Source: UBA4615 sp046046245
Lineage (GTDB): Bacteria; Pseudomonadota; Gammaproteobacteria; Burkholderiales; Burkholderiaceae_E
Length of the DNA stretch: 64,000 bases
Reading direction: 5' to 3'
NCBI GenBank assembly: GCA_046046245.1
Contig: JBJOKE010000003.1
Span: 186,001 to 250,000, forward strand
Shown here in pieces: positions 1-11,124 of this stretch. The notes beneath the pieces are model-generated. The model saw only the letters and a program-made list of their open reading frames with translations, did not search any database and was not told where the DNA came from. Both the position numbers and the translations under genes were made by a program. Each line of letters begins with the position of its first letter. Position 1 is the stretch's first letter.

Positions 1-246
1 GCGGGCGACCGTGCCGGTCAGCGTGCCCTGGAAGGTGTAGCCGCTGACGATCTGCGCGACGTCGATGAACACCACGTTGTCGCCGTAGCGCAGCCGGACG
101 ATGTTGAGCAGCAGCTGCTGCTTCCACGAATCCGAGACCGCCGCGTTGTAGTCGAAGCGATCGCGCTGGACGGTGGCGGGCCCGACGCTCGCGCAGGCCG
201 ACAGCGCGAGCAGCGGCGGCAGGAGCAGGGCGAGCGCTCGGTTCAC
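1..246 (-). CDS. Putative lipoprotein, 3' part cut by window edge
   Basis: Only the N-terminal 82 codons are visible. The frame starts at GTG (244-246) with a GGAG ribosome site about nine bases upstream. It opens with a hydrophobic leader ending in a lipobox (LSAC, Cys about residue 18), so the protein should be lipidated and anchored in a membrane. The mature part starts with SVGPATVQRDRFDYN and contains a QQLLLNIVRLRYGD stretch; I do not recognise the family with certainty. It follows the outer-membrane protein gene by 23 bases and is probably co-transcribed with it and the sulfatase. Function unknown. Confidence 0.7.
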   Translation of the reverse strand, partial: MNRALALLLPPLLALSACASVGPATVQRDRFDYNAAVSDSWKQQLLLNIVRLRYGDNVVFIDVAQIVSGYTFQGTLTGTVAR

Positions 247-269
247 GATCGTCGTCTCCGGTCCGCCCG

Positions 270-1268
270 CTAGTCCTTCCTCAGCCGCTTCACGCCCTCG
301 ATCACCGGGTGCCAGCCGTAGACGAGCGTGACCATGAAGCCGTCCATCCGCAGCGCCGTGGGGCCGCTGGCGCCGACGGTGGACTTGTAGCCGAAGGTCA
401 GGTTCAGGTTCTCGTTCACCGCGTAGCCGAGGGTGAGGCCGACCGCGGTGTTGTCCAGCTTGCCGCCGGACACGCCGTCGATCGTCGAGCCGCCGCCCTT
501 GAACCAGGTGAAGTCGAGACCGGCCCAGAAGTTCGCGGTCAGGTCGCGCGTGAGGTGCGCGTCGAGCTGGAACATCGGATCGGTCTTCAGCGTCTGGCCG
601 ACGAAGTTGTCGTTCGTGCCGAACAGCCAGTACGCCGGCAGCAGCTCGAGCGTCGTCCGCCGCCCCGGCACCCAGTCGCCCAGCTGCCAGATCACCGGCA
701 GGCCGATGCGCCCGTACCATCGGTTCTGGCCGAGGTTCAGCGACTTCGACGCGTCGTAGTCGCCGATCGGGATCGCCAGGTCGGCGAGCACGTCCAGCGA
801 GAAGCCCGGCTCGTGGCGCAGCACGTCGGGGAGCGTGTTCTGCGCCTTCGGCCCGATCACGTTGACGACGAACTCGAGCATCGGATCGCCGAATCCGCTG
901 GCCGACTGTCCCGCGGTGCGGCCGGCCACGGTCGCGCCGCCCGAGACGCGCCCCATCGGCACGATGATCGCGGCCATCGCGGAGCGGTCGGCGAGCGTGA
1001 AGGTGTGCGCCCAGCCGGTCAGCGCCAGCGTCGCGTCGAAGGTCGCGTTCGCGGTGACGACGTGCGCCGGGTCGAAGGGGTTGGCGTTGCCGCTCAGCGA
1101 ATTGATCACCAGCGGCACCGCGTCGCCGCCCGACAGCGTCTTCCAGTAGAAGCGTGCGGGCACCTGCGCCATCGCGGCGCACGGCAGCAGCGCGCCCACC
1201 GCGATCGCGGCCGCCGCCACGCGCCGCAGGCGGCGCGATACGGTCACCGGGTCGATCTTCTTGTTCAT
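270..1268 (-). CDS. Outer-membrane transporter of the phenol MetA-degradation family (PF13557-like)
   Basis: 332 residues with an N-terminal signal peptide (cleavage near AMA-QVPARF, about residue 34). The rest alternates polar and hydrophobic residues, with many Gly/aromatic stretches and a late YGWHPV segment, as in the beta-barrel proteins annotated as phenol degradation meta-pathway proteins or 'transporter'. Such proteins are thought to sit in the outer membrane and admit hydrophobic substrates; the substrate here is unknown. ATG has a GAGGTGG ribosome site six bases upstream. It lies 46 bases after the sulfatase and 23 before the lipoprotein gene, so the three probably form one operon. 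Confidence 0.75.
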   Translation of the reverse strand: MNKKIDPVTVSRRLRRVAAAAIAVGALLPCAAMAQVPARFYWKTLSGGDAVPLVINSLSGNANPFDPAHVVTANATFDATLALTGWAHTFTLADRSAMAAIIVPMGRVSGGATVAGRTAGQSASGFGDPMLEFVVNVIGPKAQNTLPDVLRHEPGFSLDVLADLAIPIGDYDASKSLNLGQNRWYGRIGLPVIWQLGDWVPGRRTTLELLPAYWLFGTNDNFVGQTLKTDPMFQLDAHLTRDLTANFWAGLDFTWFKGGGSTIDGVSGGKLDNTAVGLTLGYAVNENLNLTFGYKSTVGASGPTALRMDGFMVTLVYGWHPVIEGVKRLRKD

Positions 1269-1314
1269 CGTGCCACCTCTTCGGTTGTGGGGCCGAGTTC
1301 CGTTGCGGTCGGCG

Positions 1315-3150
1315 TCAGGGCTTCGGGTCGCTCATCATCCCGGGCGGCGGCACGAACTGCCGCTCGTAGAGCAGCGGCGGGTAGCCGGCATCGTCCGGCA
1401 CGCGCGGCGGCATCTGGTCGTCGAGCGTCTCGAACATCGTGCGGCTCGGCAGGATCACGTTGTTCGCGCGGACGTACTCGTCCCAGAGCACCACCATCGC
1501 CTTGACCTTCTCCGGGTTCTCGGCCGCGAGGTCCCGCCGCTCGGACGGATCGGCCGCGAGGTTGAACAGCTCCCAGTCGCCCTTGCCGAGCGGCCTGACC
1601 TCCCAGCGGATCTTCCAGTCGCCCTGGCGCAGCGCGCGGTTGCCGAACAGCTCCCACGCGATGTAGTCGCGCTCGCCGCGGGCCGAGTCGGCCTCGCCTG
1701 CGAGCACGGCCTTCCACGACTTGCCGTGCAGCGGCGGGAGCGTCCGGCCGTCGCGCGTGGCCGGGTACGTGGTGCCGCCGAGCTCGAGCAGCGTGGGCAT
1801 CAGGTCGGCCACGTGCATCACGCCGTGGTTGATGCTGCCCTTCGGACGACCGACGGCCGGGCCGCTGACGATCAGTGCGTTGCGGATGCCGCCCTCGCCG
1901 AGCCAGCCCTTGTACTGGCTGAACGGCGTCATCGAGACCTGCGCCCACATCGGTCCGTAGGCGGTGTACGAGCCCGGGTCGCCCCAGGCGTTCGGATGCG
2001 TCTGCGACCAGGCGGTCGCCGCATACAGGTAGTCGCGCGTGCCCGGCGTGCCCGCGATCATCGCGAACAGGTCGGTGCCCTCGGCGCCGTTGTCGCCGAA
2101 CACGACGAAGATCGTGTTCTCGTACTCGCCGATCCGCTTCAGGTGGTCGATCAGGCGACCGATGTGATGGTCCATGTTCTCGACCATCCCCGCGTAGAGC
2201 TCCATCTTGCGGCCCAGCAGCGCGCGGGCCGCGGGGGCGAGCACGATGGGATCGGGGATGAACCACATGCGCTCGGCGAGCGTGGTGTCGGGCGGCACGA
2301 TGCCCATCGCCTTCTGCCGCGCCAGACGCTCCTGCCGCACCGCGTCCCAGCCCTTGTCGTAGGCGCCCGTGTGGCGACCGCGCCAGTCCTTGGGCAGGTG
2401 GAAGGGATCGTGCGGCGCCTGGTGCGCGACGTACGCGAAGAACGGCCTGCCGGTGCCGCGGTTCGCGTCGATGTAGCCGATCAGCTTGTCGGTGTAGGTC
2501 TTGGTCGCGTAGTAGTCGTCGGGCAGCTTCCTCAGGTAGCGCCCGTCCTCGGTGAACACCGAGCGCGGCGCCGAGGCGGTGAAGTTGGTCATGTCCCAGT
2601 AGCTGCCGGCGCCGTCGAGCAGCGAGAAGTCGCGCTCGAAGCCGCGCGCCGCCGGGATCTGGTCGGGCGCCTTGCCGAGGTGCCACTTGCCCACCATGTA
2701 GGTGTGGTAGCCCGAGTCCTTCAGCAGCTGCGGCAGCGTCGCGACGCGTGCGTTGAGATGCCCCTCGTAGCCCGGCACGCCCCGCTGGTTCGGCGCCGTC
2801 CACTCGCCCATGTTGCCCAGGCCGTTGACGTGCGAGTCCACGCCGCTCAGCACGATCGAGCGCGTGGGCGAGCAGGTCGCATGCGTGTAGAAGTTCGTGA
2901 AGCGCACGCCCTCCTTCGCGAGCCCGTCGAGGTTCGGCGTGCGGATCTCGCCGCCGAAGGCACCGATGTCGGCATAGCCGAGATCGTCGGCGAGGATGAT
3001 CACGATGTTCGGGCGGCGGGGCGACGACGGCTGCGCGTCCGCCACGGGCGCCATCGCCGCCCACAGCACGCCGACGAGCGCACACGTCGTCAGCGATCGG
3101 GCCAGGCGCTGGGTCGCGGCGGCGACCGAACGGGACGTCCAAGGCAGCAT
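1315..3150 (-). CDS. Arylsulfatase (type I sulfatase, formylglycine-dependent)
   Basis: 611 residues. A signal peptide (about residues 1-40, ending VADAQ) points to the periplasm. The alkaline-phosphatase-fold sulfatase core starts at PNIVIILADDLGYAD, where Asp55 and Asp56 bind metal. The sulfatase signature CSPTR at Cys93 is the site converted to formylglycine. Later motifs VFGDNGAEGTD and KGWLGEGGIRN are also typical. Such enzymes hydrolyse sulfate esters; the substrate cannot be read from sequence. I start at ATG 3150 because GAGGAG lies five bases upstream; a GTG six bases earlier would sit on the ribosome site. It heads a minus-strand operon with an outer-membrane protein and a lipoprotein. 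No sulfatase-maturing enzyme is visible in the window. Confidence 0.93.
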   Translation of the reverse strand: MLPWTSRSVAAATQRLARSLTTCALVGVLWAAMAPVADAQPSSPRRPNIVIILADDLGYADIGAFGGEIRTPNLDGLAKEGVRFTNFYTHATCSPTRSIVLSGVDSHVNGLGNMGEWTAPNQRGVPGYEGHLNARVATLPQLLKDSGYHTYMVGKWHLGKAPDQIPAARGFERDFSLLDGAGSYWDMTNFTASAPRSVFTEDGRYLRKLPDDYYATKTYTDKLIGYIDANRGTGRPFFAYVAHQAPHDPFHLPKDWRGRHTGAYDKGWDAVRQERLARQKAMGIVPPDTTLAERMWFIPDPIVLAPAARALLGRKMELYAGMVENMDHHIGRLIDHLKRIGEYENTIFVVFGDNGAEGTDLFAMIAGTPGTRDYLYAATAWSQTHPNAWGDPGSYTAYGPMWAQVSMTPFSQYKGWLGEGGIRNALIVSGPAVGRPKGSINHGVMHVADLMPTLLELGGTTYPATRDGRTLPPLHGKSWKAVLAGEADSARGERDYIAWELFGNRALRQGDWKIRWEVRPLGKGDWELFNLAADPSERRDLAAENPEKVKAMVVLWDEYVRANNVILPSRTMFETLDDQMPPRVPDDAGYPPLLYERQFVPPPGMMSDPKP

Positions 3151-3417
3151 GGTCACTCCTCTCCTGCGGCGGGTTACTCGGCGCGCCGGTGCCGATGCAC
3201 TTCACGCAGGAAGCGCGGCCCGATGCGGCGTTCGGTGGAGCGATGCGTCGCTGCGGATCGACCCGGCCGATGCACACCGACTATGCACGGCCAAGGCCCG
3301 TGCGAGGACGGGGCATCCTCCGATTTCCGTGTACGCCTTGGCCGGCGCAAGGTGCGTCCAGGCACGGCGTCGATGCACGTCGCGCGACGATCCACACACG
3401 CACAACGAGGCATCCAC

Positions 3418-4203
3418 ATGAATGACAAGCGGTGGTACCGGAGGTCGGCGGCGTTCGCGCTCGCGAGCGTCGGCCTCGCGGTCGCGGCGCACTCGGCGAC
3501 GGCGTACGCCCAGCCGAGCGGCGTGGACCCGGAGGCGAAACGGATCCTGAAGCGGTCCACGGACTTCCTCGCGAGCCAGGGGCGTTTCTCCGCCGAGACA
3601 CGCAGCACGATCGAGATCGTGCTGACCTCGGGACAGAAGCTGCAGTTCTCGAACGCGGTGTCGATGACGGCGCGGCGTCCGGACCGGCTCTGGGCGCAGC
3701 GCCGCGGCGACTACGTCGACCAGGTCTTCTACTACGACGGCAGGACGCTCACGCTGCACGACCCGTCACGCAAGGTCTACGCGAGCGCGCCGGTTCCGCC
3801 GTCGCTCGACGGGATGCTCGACTATGCGCGCACCCGGCTCGACGTGATCGCACCACTGGGCGACTTCCTGCAGTCCGATGCGTACGAGGTCCTGACCGAC
3901 GGCGTCACCGACGCCTTCGTCGTCGGCCGCAGCCTCGTCGAGGGCACGCGGTGCGTGCACATCGCCTTCCGCGCGCCGCACGCGGACTGGCAGGTCTGGA
4001 TCGAGGAGGGCGCCCGTCCGCTGCCGCGCAAGATCGTCATCACGACCCGCGACGTGGTCAACGCACCCCAGTTCGACGTCACCGTGACCCGGTGGGACCT
4101 CTCGCCGAAGGTCGACGACCGGCGCTTCGTCTTCCGGCCGCCCGCCGGCAGCAGCACGGCCGAGTTCCTGTCTCCGGCCGGCGCGCCGGCCACCGGCAAG
4201 TGA
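3418..4203 (+). CDS. DUF2092 family periplasmic protein
   Basis: 261 residues with an N-terminal signal peptide ending near AYAQPSG. The body matches DUF2092 proteins in my memory: an early DPEAKRILKRSTDFLASQ, a central YVDQVFYYDGRTLTLHDP, and VWIEEGARPLPRKIVITT near the C-terminus. The fold resembles lipoprotein-carrier proteins such as LolA, so binding a lipid or hydrophobic ligand in the periplasm is plausible but unproven. It is divergent from the sulfatase operon across 267 bases and lies 15 bases before the next small gene, so the two are co-transcribed. Confidence 0.75.
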   Translation: MNDKRWYRRSAAFALASVGLAVAAHSATAYAQPSGVDPEAKRILKRSTDFLASQGRFSAETRSTIEIVLTSGQKLQFSNAVSMTARRPDRLWAQRRGDYVDQVFYYDGRTLTLHDPSRKVYASAPVPPSLDGMLDYARTRLDVIAPLGDFLQSDAYEVLTDGVTDAFVVGRSLVEGTRCVHIAFRAPHADWQVWIEEGARPLPRKIVITTRDVVNAPQFDVTVTRWDLSPKVDDRRFVFRPPAGSSTAEFLSPAGAPATGK

Positions 4204-4218
4204 CCGCGGAGTCCAGCC

Positions 4219-4617
4219 ATGAAACCGATCCTGATCCGGACCCTCCAGGCCGCCGTCGGCCTGCTGATCTTCGCGGGCGACGTGAACGTCGACGCTCCGC
4301 CCTTCGTCGGGCCGGGCCGCAGCGCCCACGCGCTCATCGGCGCGCCCCTGACGCCGTTCTCGGGCGCGGGCGTCGCGCGCCGCACCACCCGCCGCGTCAT
4401 CGCGGCCGAAGCGGCGACGTCCCCGCCGCCGCAGGTCGTGGTGGTGCAGCCCGCCGCGGGCGCGGTGGTGGCCGTCGGGACGGTGGTCGCGGCGCTGCCC
4501 GCGGGCTGCACCTCGCTGCTCACCGGCGGCGTGGAATACAAGCGCTGCGGCGACGACTACTACCGCGCCGCCTTCCAGGGCGACACGCTGGTCTACGTGG
4601 CGGTGTCGCGACCCTGA
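4219..4617 (+). CDS. Small exported protein with C-terminal Gly-Cys...Tyr-Tyr repeat motif, unknown function
   Basis: 132 residues. The N-terminus (ILIRTLQAAVGLLIFAG) is a weak signal or membrane anchor. The middle is Ala/Pro/Val-rich and low in complexity. The C-terminus has LPAGCTSLLTGGVEYKRCGD followed by DYYRAAFQGDTLVYVAV. This two-cysteine, YYR-type module occurs in small secreted proteins often encoded beside DUF2092 genes; the two Cys could form a disulfide. A GGAG ribosome site lies seven bases before ATG. No function is known to me. Confidence 0.65.
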   Translation: MKPILIRTLQAAVGLLIFAGDVNVDAPPFVGPGRSAHALIGAPLTPFSGAGVARRTTRRVIAAEAATSPPPQVVVVQPAAGAVVAVGTVVAALPAGCTSLLTGGVEYKRCGDDYYRAAFQGDTLVYVAVSRP

Positions 4618-4641
4618 TCCGCCGAGACGCGCCCGCCCGCG

Positions 4642-5529
4642 CTATTTCCTCGGATCGAGCGCGTCGCGCAGTCCGTCGCCGAACAGGTTGAAGGCCAGCA
4701 CCGTCAGGAAGATCGCCAGACCGGGGAAGATCGCCATCCACGGCGCCTGCACGAGGAAGCGCTGCGCGGTGTTCAGCATCGAGCCCCAGCTGGGCGCCGG
4801 CGGCTGCTGGCCGAGGCCGAGGAAGGACAGGCTCGCCTCGGCGATGATCGCGGCGGCCACCGCGAGGGTGGCCTGCACCATCACCGGCGGCAGGATGTTC
4901 GGCAGGATGTGCCGCAGCAGGATCCGCGCCGGCGGGTTGCCGACGGCGCGCGCGGCCTCGACCCAGTCCTCGGCGCGCGCGGCGAGCACCTGGCCGCGCG
5001 CGAGCCGCACGAAGATCGGCGTGGCGGTCACGCCGATCGCGATCATCGCGTTGCCGAGCGAGGGCCCGAGGAAGGCGGCGAGCGCGATCGCGAGGATCAG
5101 GAACGGGATCGCGAGCATCGCGTCGGTCAGCCTGCCGATCACCGCGTCGACGCGGCCGCCGACGTAGCCGGCGAACATGCCGATCGGCACGCCGGCGAAC
5201 ACCGCGATGCTGACCGCGATCACGCCGGCCGACAGCGACGCGCGCGTGCCCCAGATCACGCGCGACAGCAGGTCGCGGCCGACCTCGTCGGTGCCGAACC
5301 AGTGCGCGGCGCTCGGCGCCTTGCGGACCGCGGACCAGCTCGTGGCGAGCGGGTCGTAGGGCGCGACCCACGGCGCGAGGATCGCGAGCAGCGCGACCAG
5401 CACGAGCACCACCGCGCCGAACACCGCGGTGGGCCGCGCGAGCAGCGCGCGCAGCGCGAGGCGGCCCGGGCTGTCGCCGGCGACGCCGGCGCCGGCCGGG
5501 GCGGTGGCGGGATCGACGACGGCGGTCAC
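4642..5529 (-). CDS. dppC: Peptide-type ABC transporter permease, DppC-like
   Basis: 295 residues. It has an N-terminal transmembrane helix (about 37-57), the extracytoplasmic part typical of OppC/DppC (FGTDEVGRDLLSRVIWGTR), and four to five more helices. The cytoplasmic EAA loop that contacts the ATPase is EAARAVGNPPARILLRHILPN. It forms the inner-membrane channel with the DppB-like protein and probably imports short peptides or a related compound. It starts at GTG, overlapping the dppB stop by four bases (GTGA). It is the last gene of a six-gene operon. Confidence 0.9.
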   Translation of the reverse strand: MTAVVDPATAPAGAGVAGDSPGRLALRALLARPTAVFGAVVLVLVALLAILAPWVAPYDPLATSWSAVRKAPSAAHWFGTDEVGRDLLSRVIWGTRASLSAGVIAVSIAVFAGVPIGMFAGYVGGRVDAVIGRLTDAMLAIPFLILAIALAAFLGPSLGNAMIAIGVTATPIFVRLARGQVLAARAEDWVEAARAVGNPPARILLRHILPNILPPVMVQATLAVAAAIIAEASLSFLGLGQQPPAPSWGSMLNTAQRFLVQAPWMAIFPGLAIFLTVLAFNLFGDGLRDALDPRK

Positions 5530-6467
5530 GTCCGGAGCCTCGGATTCACCAGCACGTACAGCACGTCGGCCAGCAGGTTGAGCAGGATGTAGACGGTGGC
5601 GGTCACCAGGACCACGCCCTGGACCACCGCGTAGTCGCGGTTGAACACCGCGTCGACGATCAGCTTCCCGAAGCCCGGGATCGAGAACACCTGCTCGGTC
5701 AGCACCGCGCCCGACAGCAGCGTGCCGAACTCGAGCGCGCCCAGCGTGATCACCGGCGTGAGCGCGTTGCGCAGCGCATGGCGCAGCACGACGGCCTGCT
5801 CGAGCAGGCCCTTGGCGCGCGCGGTGCGGACGTAGTCGGCCGACATCGCCTGGAGCATCGCCGAGCGCATGTGCCGCATCAGCACCGCGGCGATCGCGTT
5901 GCCGAGCACGAAGGCCGGCATCACCGTGGCGGCGAGCGAGGCACCGAGGTCCTCGAAGGGACTGACGAAGCCCGAGGCGGGCAGCCAGCCGAGCTGCACC
6001 GAGAACAGGAAGATCAGCATGATGCCGAGCCAGAAGTTCGGCGTGGACAGGCCCCAGAGCGCGAGCACGTTCGCCGCCACGTCCCAGGCCGTGCCCTTCT
6101 TCACCGCCGAGATCACGCCGGCCGGCAGGCCGATCAGCAGCGCGAAGAGCATCGCCATCGTCGCCAGCTGCAGCGTGACCGGGAGCTTCTCGGCGATCAG
6201 CTTCGAGACCGGCTCGCGCAGCCGCATCGACTCGCCGAGGTCGCCGCGCAGCACGCCGCCGATCCAGTACGCGTACTGGACGGGCAGCGGCCGGTCGAGG
6301 TGGTACTGAGCGCGGATCTGCTCGATGACCGCCGGGTCCTTCTCCTCCCCGGCCATCACCAGCGCGGGGTCACCGGGCAGCAGCTGCTGCAGGCCGAAGA
6401 TCAGCACCGACACCAGGAACAGCGTCGGCACCAGCTGCAGCAGTCGTTTCGGCAGGAAGCTCAGCAT
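5526..6467 (-). CDS. dppB: Peptide-type ABC transporter permease, DppB-like
   Basis: 313 residues. The first membrane helix is followed by the OppB/DppB N-terminal region (LLPGDPALVMAGEE, QYHLDRPLPVQYAYWIGGVLRGDLGES). Five more helices and the EAA loop YVRTARAKGLLEQAVVLRHALRN follow. It is the partner of the DppC-like permease. ATG start, 55 bases after the binding-protein gene. The order binding protein-B-C matches classical dpp operons. Confidence 0.9.
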   Translation of the reverse strand: MLSFLPKRLLQLVPTLFLVSVLIFGLQQLLPGDPALVMAGEEKDPAVIEQIRAQYHLDRPLPVQYAYWIGGVLRGDLGESMRLREPVSKLIAEKLPVTLQLATMAMLFALLIGLPAGVISAVKKGTAWDVAANVLALWGLSTPNFWLGIMLIFLFSVQLGWLPASGFVSPFEDLGASLAATVMPAFVLGNAIAAVLMRHMRSAMLQAMSADYVRTARAKGLLEQAVVLRHALRNALTPVITLGALEFGTLLSGAVLTEQVFSIPGFGKLIVDAVFNRDYAVVQGVVLVTATVYILLNLLADVLYVLVNPRLRT

Positions 6468-6522
6468 CGGTCGGTCGTCGTCGCGACGGCGCGCGGGGCC
6501 GCGACGGGCCCCGCGGTGCCGG

Positions 6523-8040
6523 TCACTTCAGCTTCAGGTCGGTCACGCGGATCAGGCCGTCGGGCATCACCTTGAAGCCCTCGAGCCGCGTGGCGTGCGC
6601 GAACAGCAGCGCGCGGTGGTACAGGTAGAGCACCGAGCCCTCGGCGAGCCACTTCTGCGCGACCTGCTCGTACAGCGCGCGGCGCTCGGCCAGCGCGTTC
6701 ACCGTGCGTGCCTTGTCGAGCAGCGCGTCGAGGCCGGCGTCGCAGTACTTGCCGTAGTTCAGCGGGCCCTTGCACGAGGCGAACGAGTAGATGTTGCCGT
6801 CGGGGTCGGTGCGGCCGCTCCAGGCGAGCATGTAGAGCTGGAAGTTGCCCTTCTCCGCCTCGTTCAGCGAGGTGGCGAACTCGGTCACGCGGATCTTCAG
6901 GTCGAAGCCGGCCTCGGCCGCCATCGACTGCATCACCTCGGCCACCGCCCGGGTCTCGGGGTTGTTCGGCACCATGAAGTCGAGCGACAGCGGCGGCTTC
7001 ACGCCAGCCTCGGCGAGCAGCGCCTTCGCGCGCGCCACGTCGCGCTTGGGCGTCGGGAACTTCGGCTGGTAGTACGGGTTCTGCGGGCTCACCCACTGAT
7101 TGTTCGGGCTCTGCACGCCGTTGAACACCACGTTGTCGATCGCCTCGCGGTCGATCGACAGCTCGAGCGCGCGGCGCACGCGGGCGTCCTTGCCGAGCGG
7201 GTTGTTCGCCTTCTCGCCGTTGGCGAGGTTGATCGTCACGCCCTGGTAGCCGAGCTCGAAGCCCTTGGCGAGCTTCAGGCGCCTGTCCTTCTCGATCTCG
7301 CCGATGTCGGTGGCGAGCGTGCGCTCGATCAGGTCGAGCTGGCCGGACTTCAGGTTCGCCAGGCGCACGGTCGAATCCTGGATCGGGCGGTAGACGATGC
7401 GGTCGATCGTGACCTTCGACCTGTCCCAGTAGTCGGGGAAGCGGTCGACGACGATGCGGTCCTGCGCGACGCGCTCGACGAACCTGTACGGACCCGCGCA
7501 GACCGGCGCGTTGCCGAACTTGTCGCCCATCGCGGTCGCCGCCTTAGGCGACACCATCATGCCGGCGCGGTCGGTCAGCTGCGCGATCAGCGGCGAGAAC
7601 GGCGTCTTCAGCGCGAGGCGGATCGTCGTCGGGTCGACGACGGTCACGCTGTCGATCTGCGAGATCTCGGCGCGGCGGAACGAGCCCTGCATCGTCAGGT
7701 GACGATCGAGGCTGAACTTGGCGGCGGCGGCGTCGAAGGGCTCGCCGTCGTGGAACTTCACGCCCGGGCGCAGCTTGATCGTCACCGTCCTGCCGTCGGC
7801 CGAGGTCTCGTGCGACAGCGCGAGCTGCGGGACGATGGCGAGCTTCTCGTCGATGTCGAAGAGCTTGTCGCACAGCGACGCGAAGACGATCCGGCCGACG
7901 TAGGTGCGGCCCATCGTCGGGTCGAGCGCGTCGGGGTCCTCGGCGAGGCCGATGCGCAGCGTGGTCTGCGCGGCGGCCGTGCCGGCGAGCGCCAGCGCGA
8001 GCGCGCCGGCGAGGGTCTTCAGGACGGGAAACGTGGGCAT
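6523..8040 (-). CDS. dppA: Periplasmic solute-binding protein of a peptide-type ABC transporter (SBP family 5)
   Basis: 505 residues starting MPTFPVLKTLAG. A signal peptide is cleaved around AQTT (residue 24), and a large family-5 binding fold follows: early LRIGLAEDPDALDPTMGRTYVGR, then LKPGVKFHDGEPFDAAAAKFSLDR-like segments, and VRRALELSIDREAI in the second half. It captures substrate in the periplasm for the DppBC channel. Family members bind peptides, glutathione, nickel or opines, so the ligand is open. ATG has a strong GGAGGA site. The 53-base gap after dppF suggests co-transcription. Confidence 0.9.
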   Translation of the reverse strand: MPTFPVLKTLAGALALALAGTAAAQTTLRIGLAEDPDALDPTMGRTYVGRIVFASLCDKLFDIDEKLAIVPQLALSHETSADGRTVTIKLRPGVKFHDGEPFDAAAAKFSLDRHLTMQGSFRRAEISQIDSVTVVDPTTIRLALKTPFSPLIAQLTDRAGMMVSPKAATAMGDKFGNAPVCAGPYRFVERVAQDRIVVDRFPDYWDRSKVTIDRIVYRPIQDSTVRLANLKSGQLDLIERTLATDIGEIEKDRRLKLAKGFELGYQGVTINLANGEKANNPLGKDARVRRALELSIDREAIDNVVFNGVQSPNNQWVSPQNPYYQPKFPTPKRDVARAKALLAEAGVKPPLSLDFMVPNNPETRAVAEVMQSMAAEAGFDLKIRVTEFATSLNEAEKGNFQLYMLAWSGRTDPDGNIYSFASCKGPLNYGKYCDAGLDALLDKARTVNALAERRALYEQVAQKWLAEGSVLYLYHRALLFAHATRLEGFKVMPDGLIRVTDLKLK

Positions 8041-8093
8041 CGTGGGTCCTCCAGCGGGGTCTGTCGGTTCCGTTCTTCGGAGCTCGGGTCGGT

Positions 8094-10164
<2,071 letters not shown>

Positions 10165-10168
<4 letters not shown>

Positions 10169-10884
10169 CGCGCGGCGCCCGCGTCGTGCGTCGTGGCCTC
10201 GATCGCCGCCTCGATCACCGAGCGGTCGAAGATGCCGCCGGGGTTCGAGCGGGTCGCGAAGAACTTCGCGAAATGGACGAAGCGCTCGCGGCTCACCGCC
10301 TCCAGCCGCTCGAGCTCGGCGAGCGGATCGGGATGGTCGTCCACGCGCAGGTCGAGCGCCGGATACTCCTCGGTGGTGTGGATCCGCAGCGCGGCCGACT
10401 GCTTGCCGCGCTTGTCGCCGCCCACCGCCTCGCCCGCCTTCAGCGCCTCGATCAGCCGACGCGGGAACGGCAGCGCCGCACCCGCCTCGAAGGCGCGCGC
10501 GGTCTCCTCGATCACCTGCGGGCCGGCGAGCATGTTGCCGGCCACCGAGACGCCGTCGCGCACCGTGTGGCCGCACCAGGGCACGCAGTCGGCACCGGTG
10601 TGGGCGGCGAAGCCGCCGCGCGCGTCCATCACGTGCAGCTGGCGCGAGCCCCGCCCGGGGTCGGCCGCGACCAGCGCGTCGACGACGGTGCGCGCGTCCA
10701 GGCCCTCGCGCAGCAGGCGCAGCCCGCGCGGCCCGAAGGTGGGGTTGATCAGCGCCTGGGTGGCGAGCGCGCCGATGCCGCCGTCGCCGTGGATGCACAG
10801 CGCGCCGACGGCGAAGAAGCGGGTCGCGACCGCGACGCCGAAGGCGCCGGTGGCGGGATCTCGGGCGACGATCGACCAGGTCAT
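10165..10884 (-). CDS. DUF1028 family protein (Ntn-hydrolase-like)
   Basis: 239 residues starting MTWSIVARDPATGAFGVAVA. This opening, with the later GGIGALATQALINPTFG and NMLAGPQVIEETARAFE, is diagnostic of DUF1028, whose fold resembles N-terminal-nucleophile hydrolases. Its activity is not established as far as I know. It is the first gene of the peptide-transporter operon and overlaps dppD, so it may process the imported peptide or conjugate. That is inference from context. Confidence 0.85.
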
Positions 10885-11124
10885 GGGAACGGGAGCACGA
10901 CGGGGGGAGGCGCGAGGATACGCCCGCGGCGCGCGCGTCGGCGCAAGGCCCGACCGCGAGGTCGGTGAATCCGAGGGCCGCCGCCCCCCGGGCGGGCCGG
11001 CGTGGCCGTGGCCGGGGTCGGGGCGATCGCGGCCGACGGTCCGGCCGGCTTCCGTACAGCGGTGTCCGGTCCCGCGCGGTACGATGGCCGCTCCGTCCGA
11101 CCGCGCGCTCGGCGCGCCCCGCCC

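Noticed and set aside
309..1505. Long plus-strand open frame antisense to the outer-membrane protein and sulfatase genes
   Set aside because: Its Arg/Ala/Val/Glu/His-rich text is the typical antisense shadow of GC-rich coding DNA; the minus-strand frames have clear families and ribosome sites.
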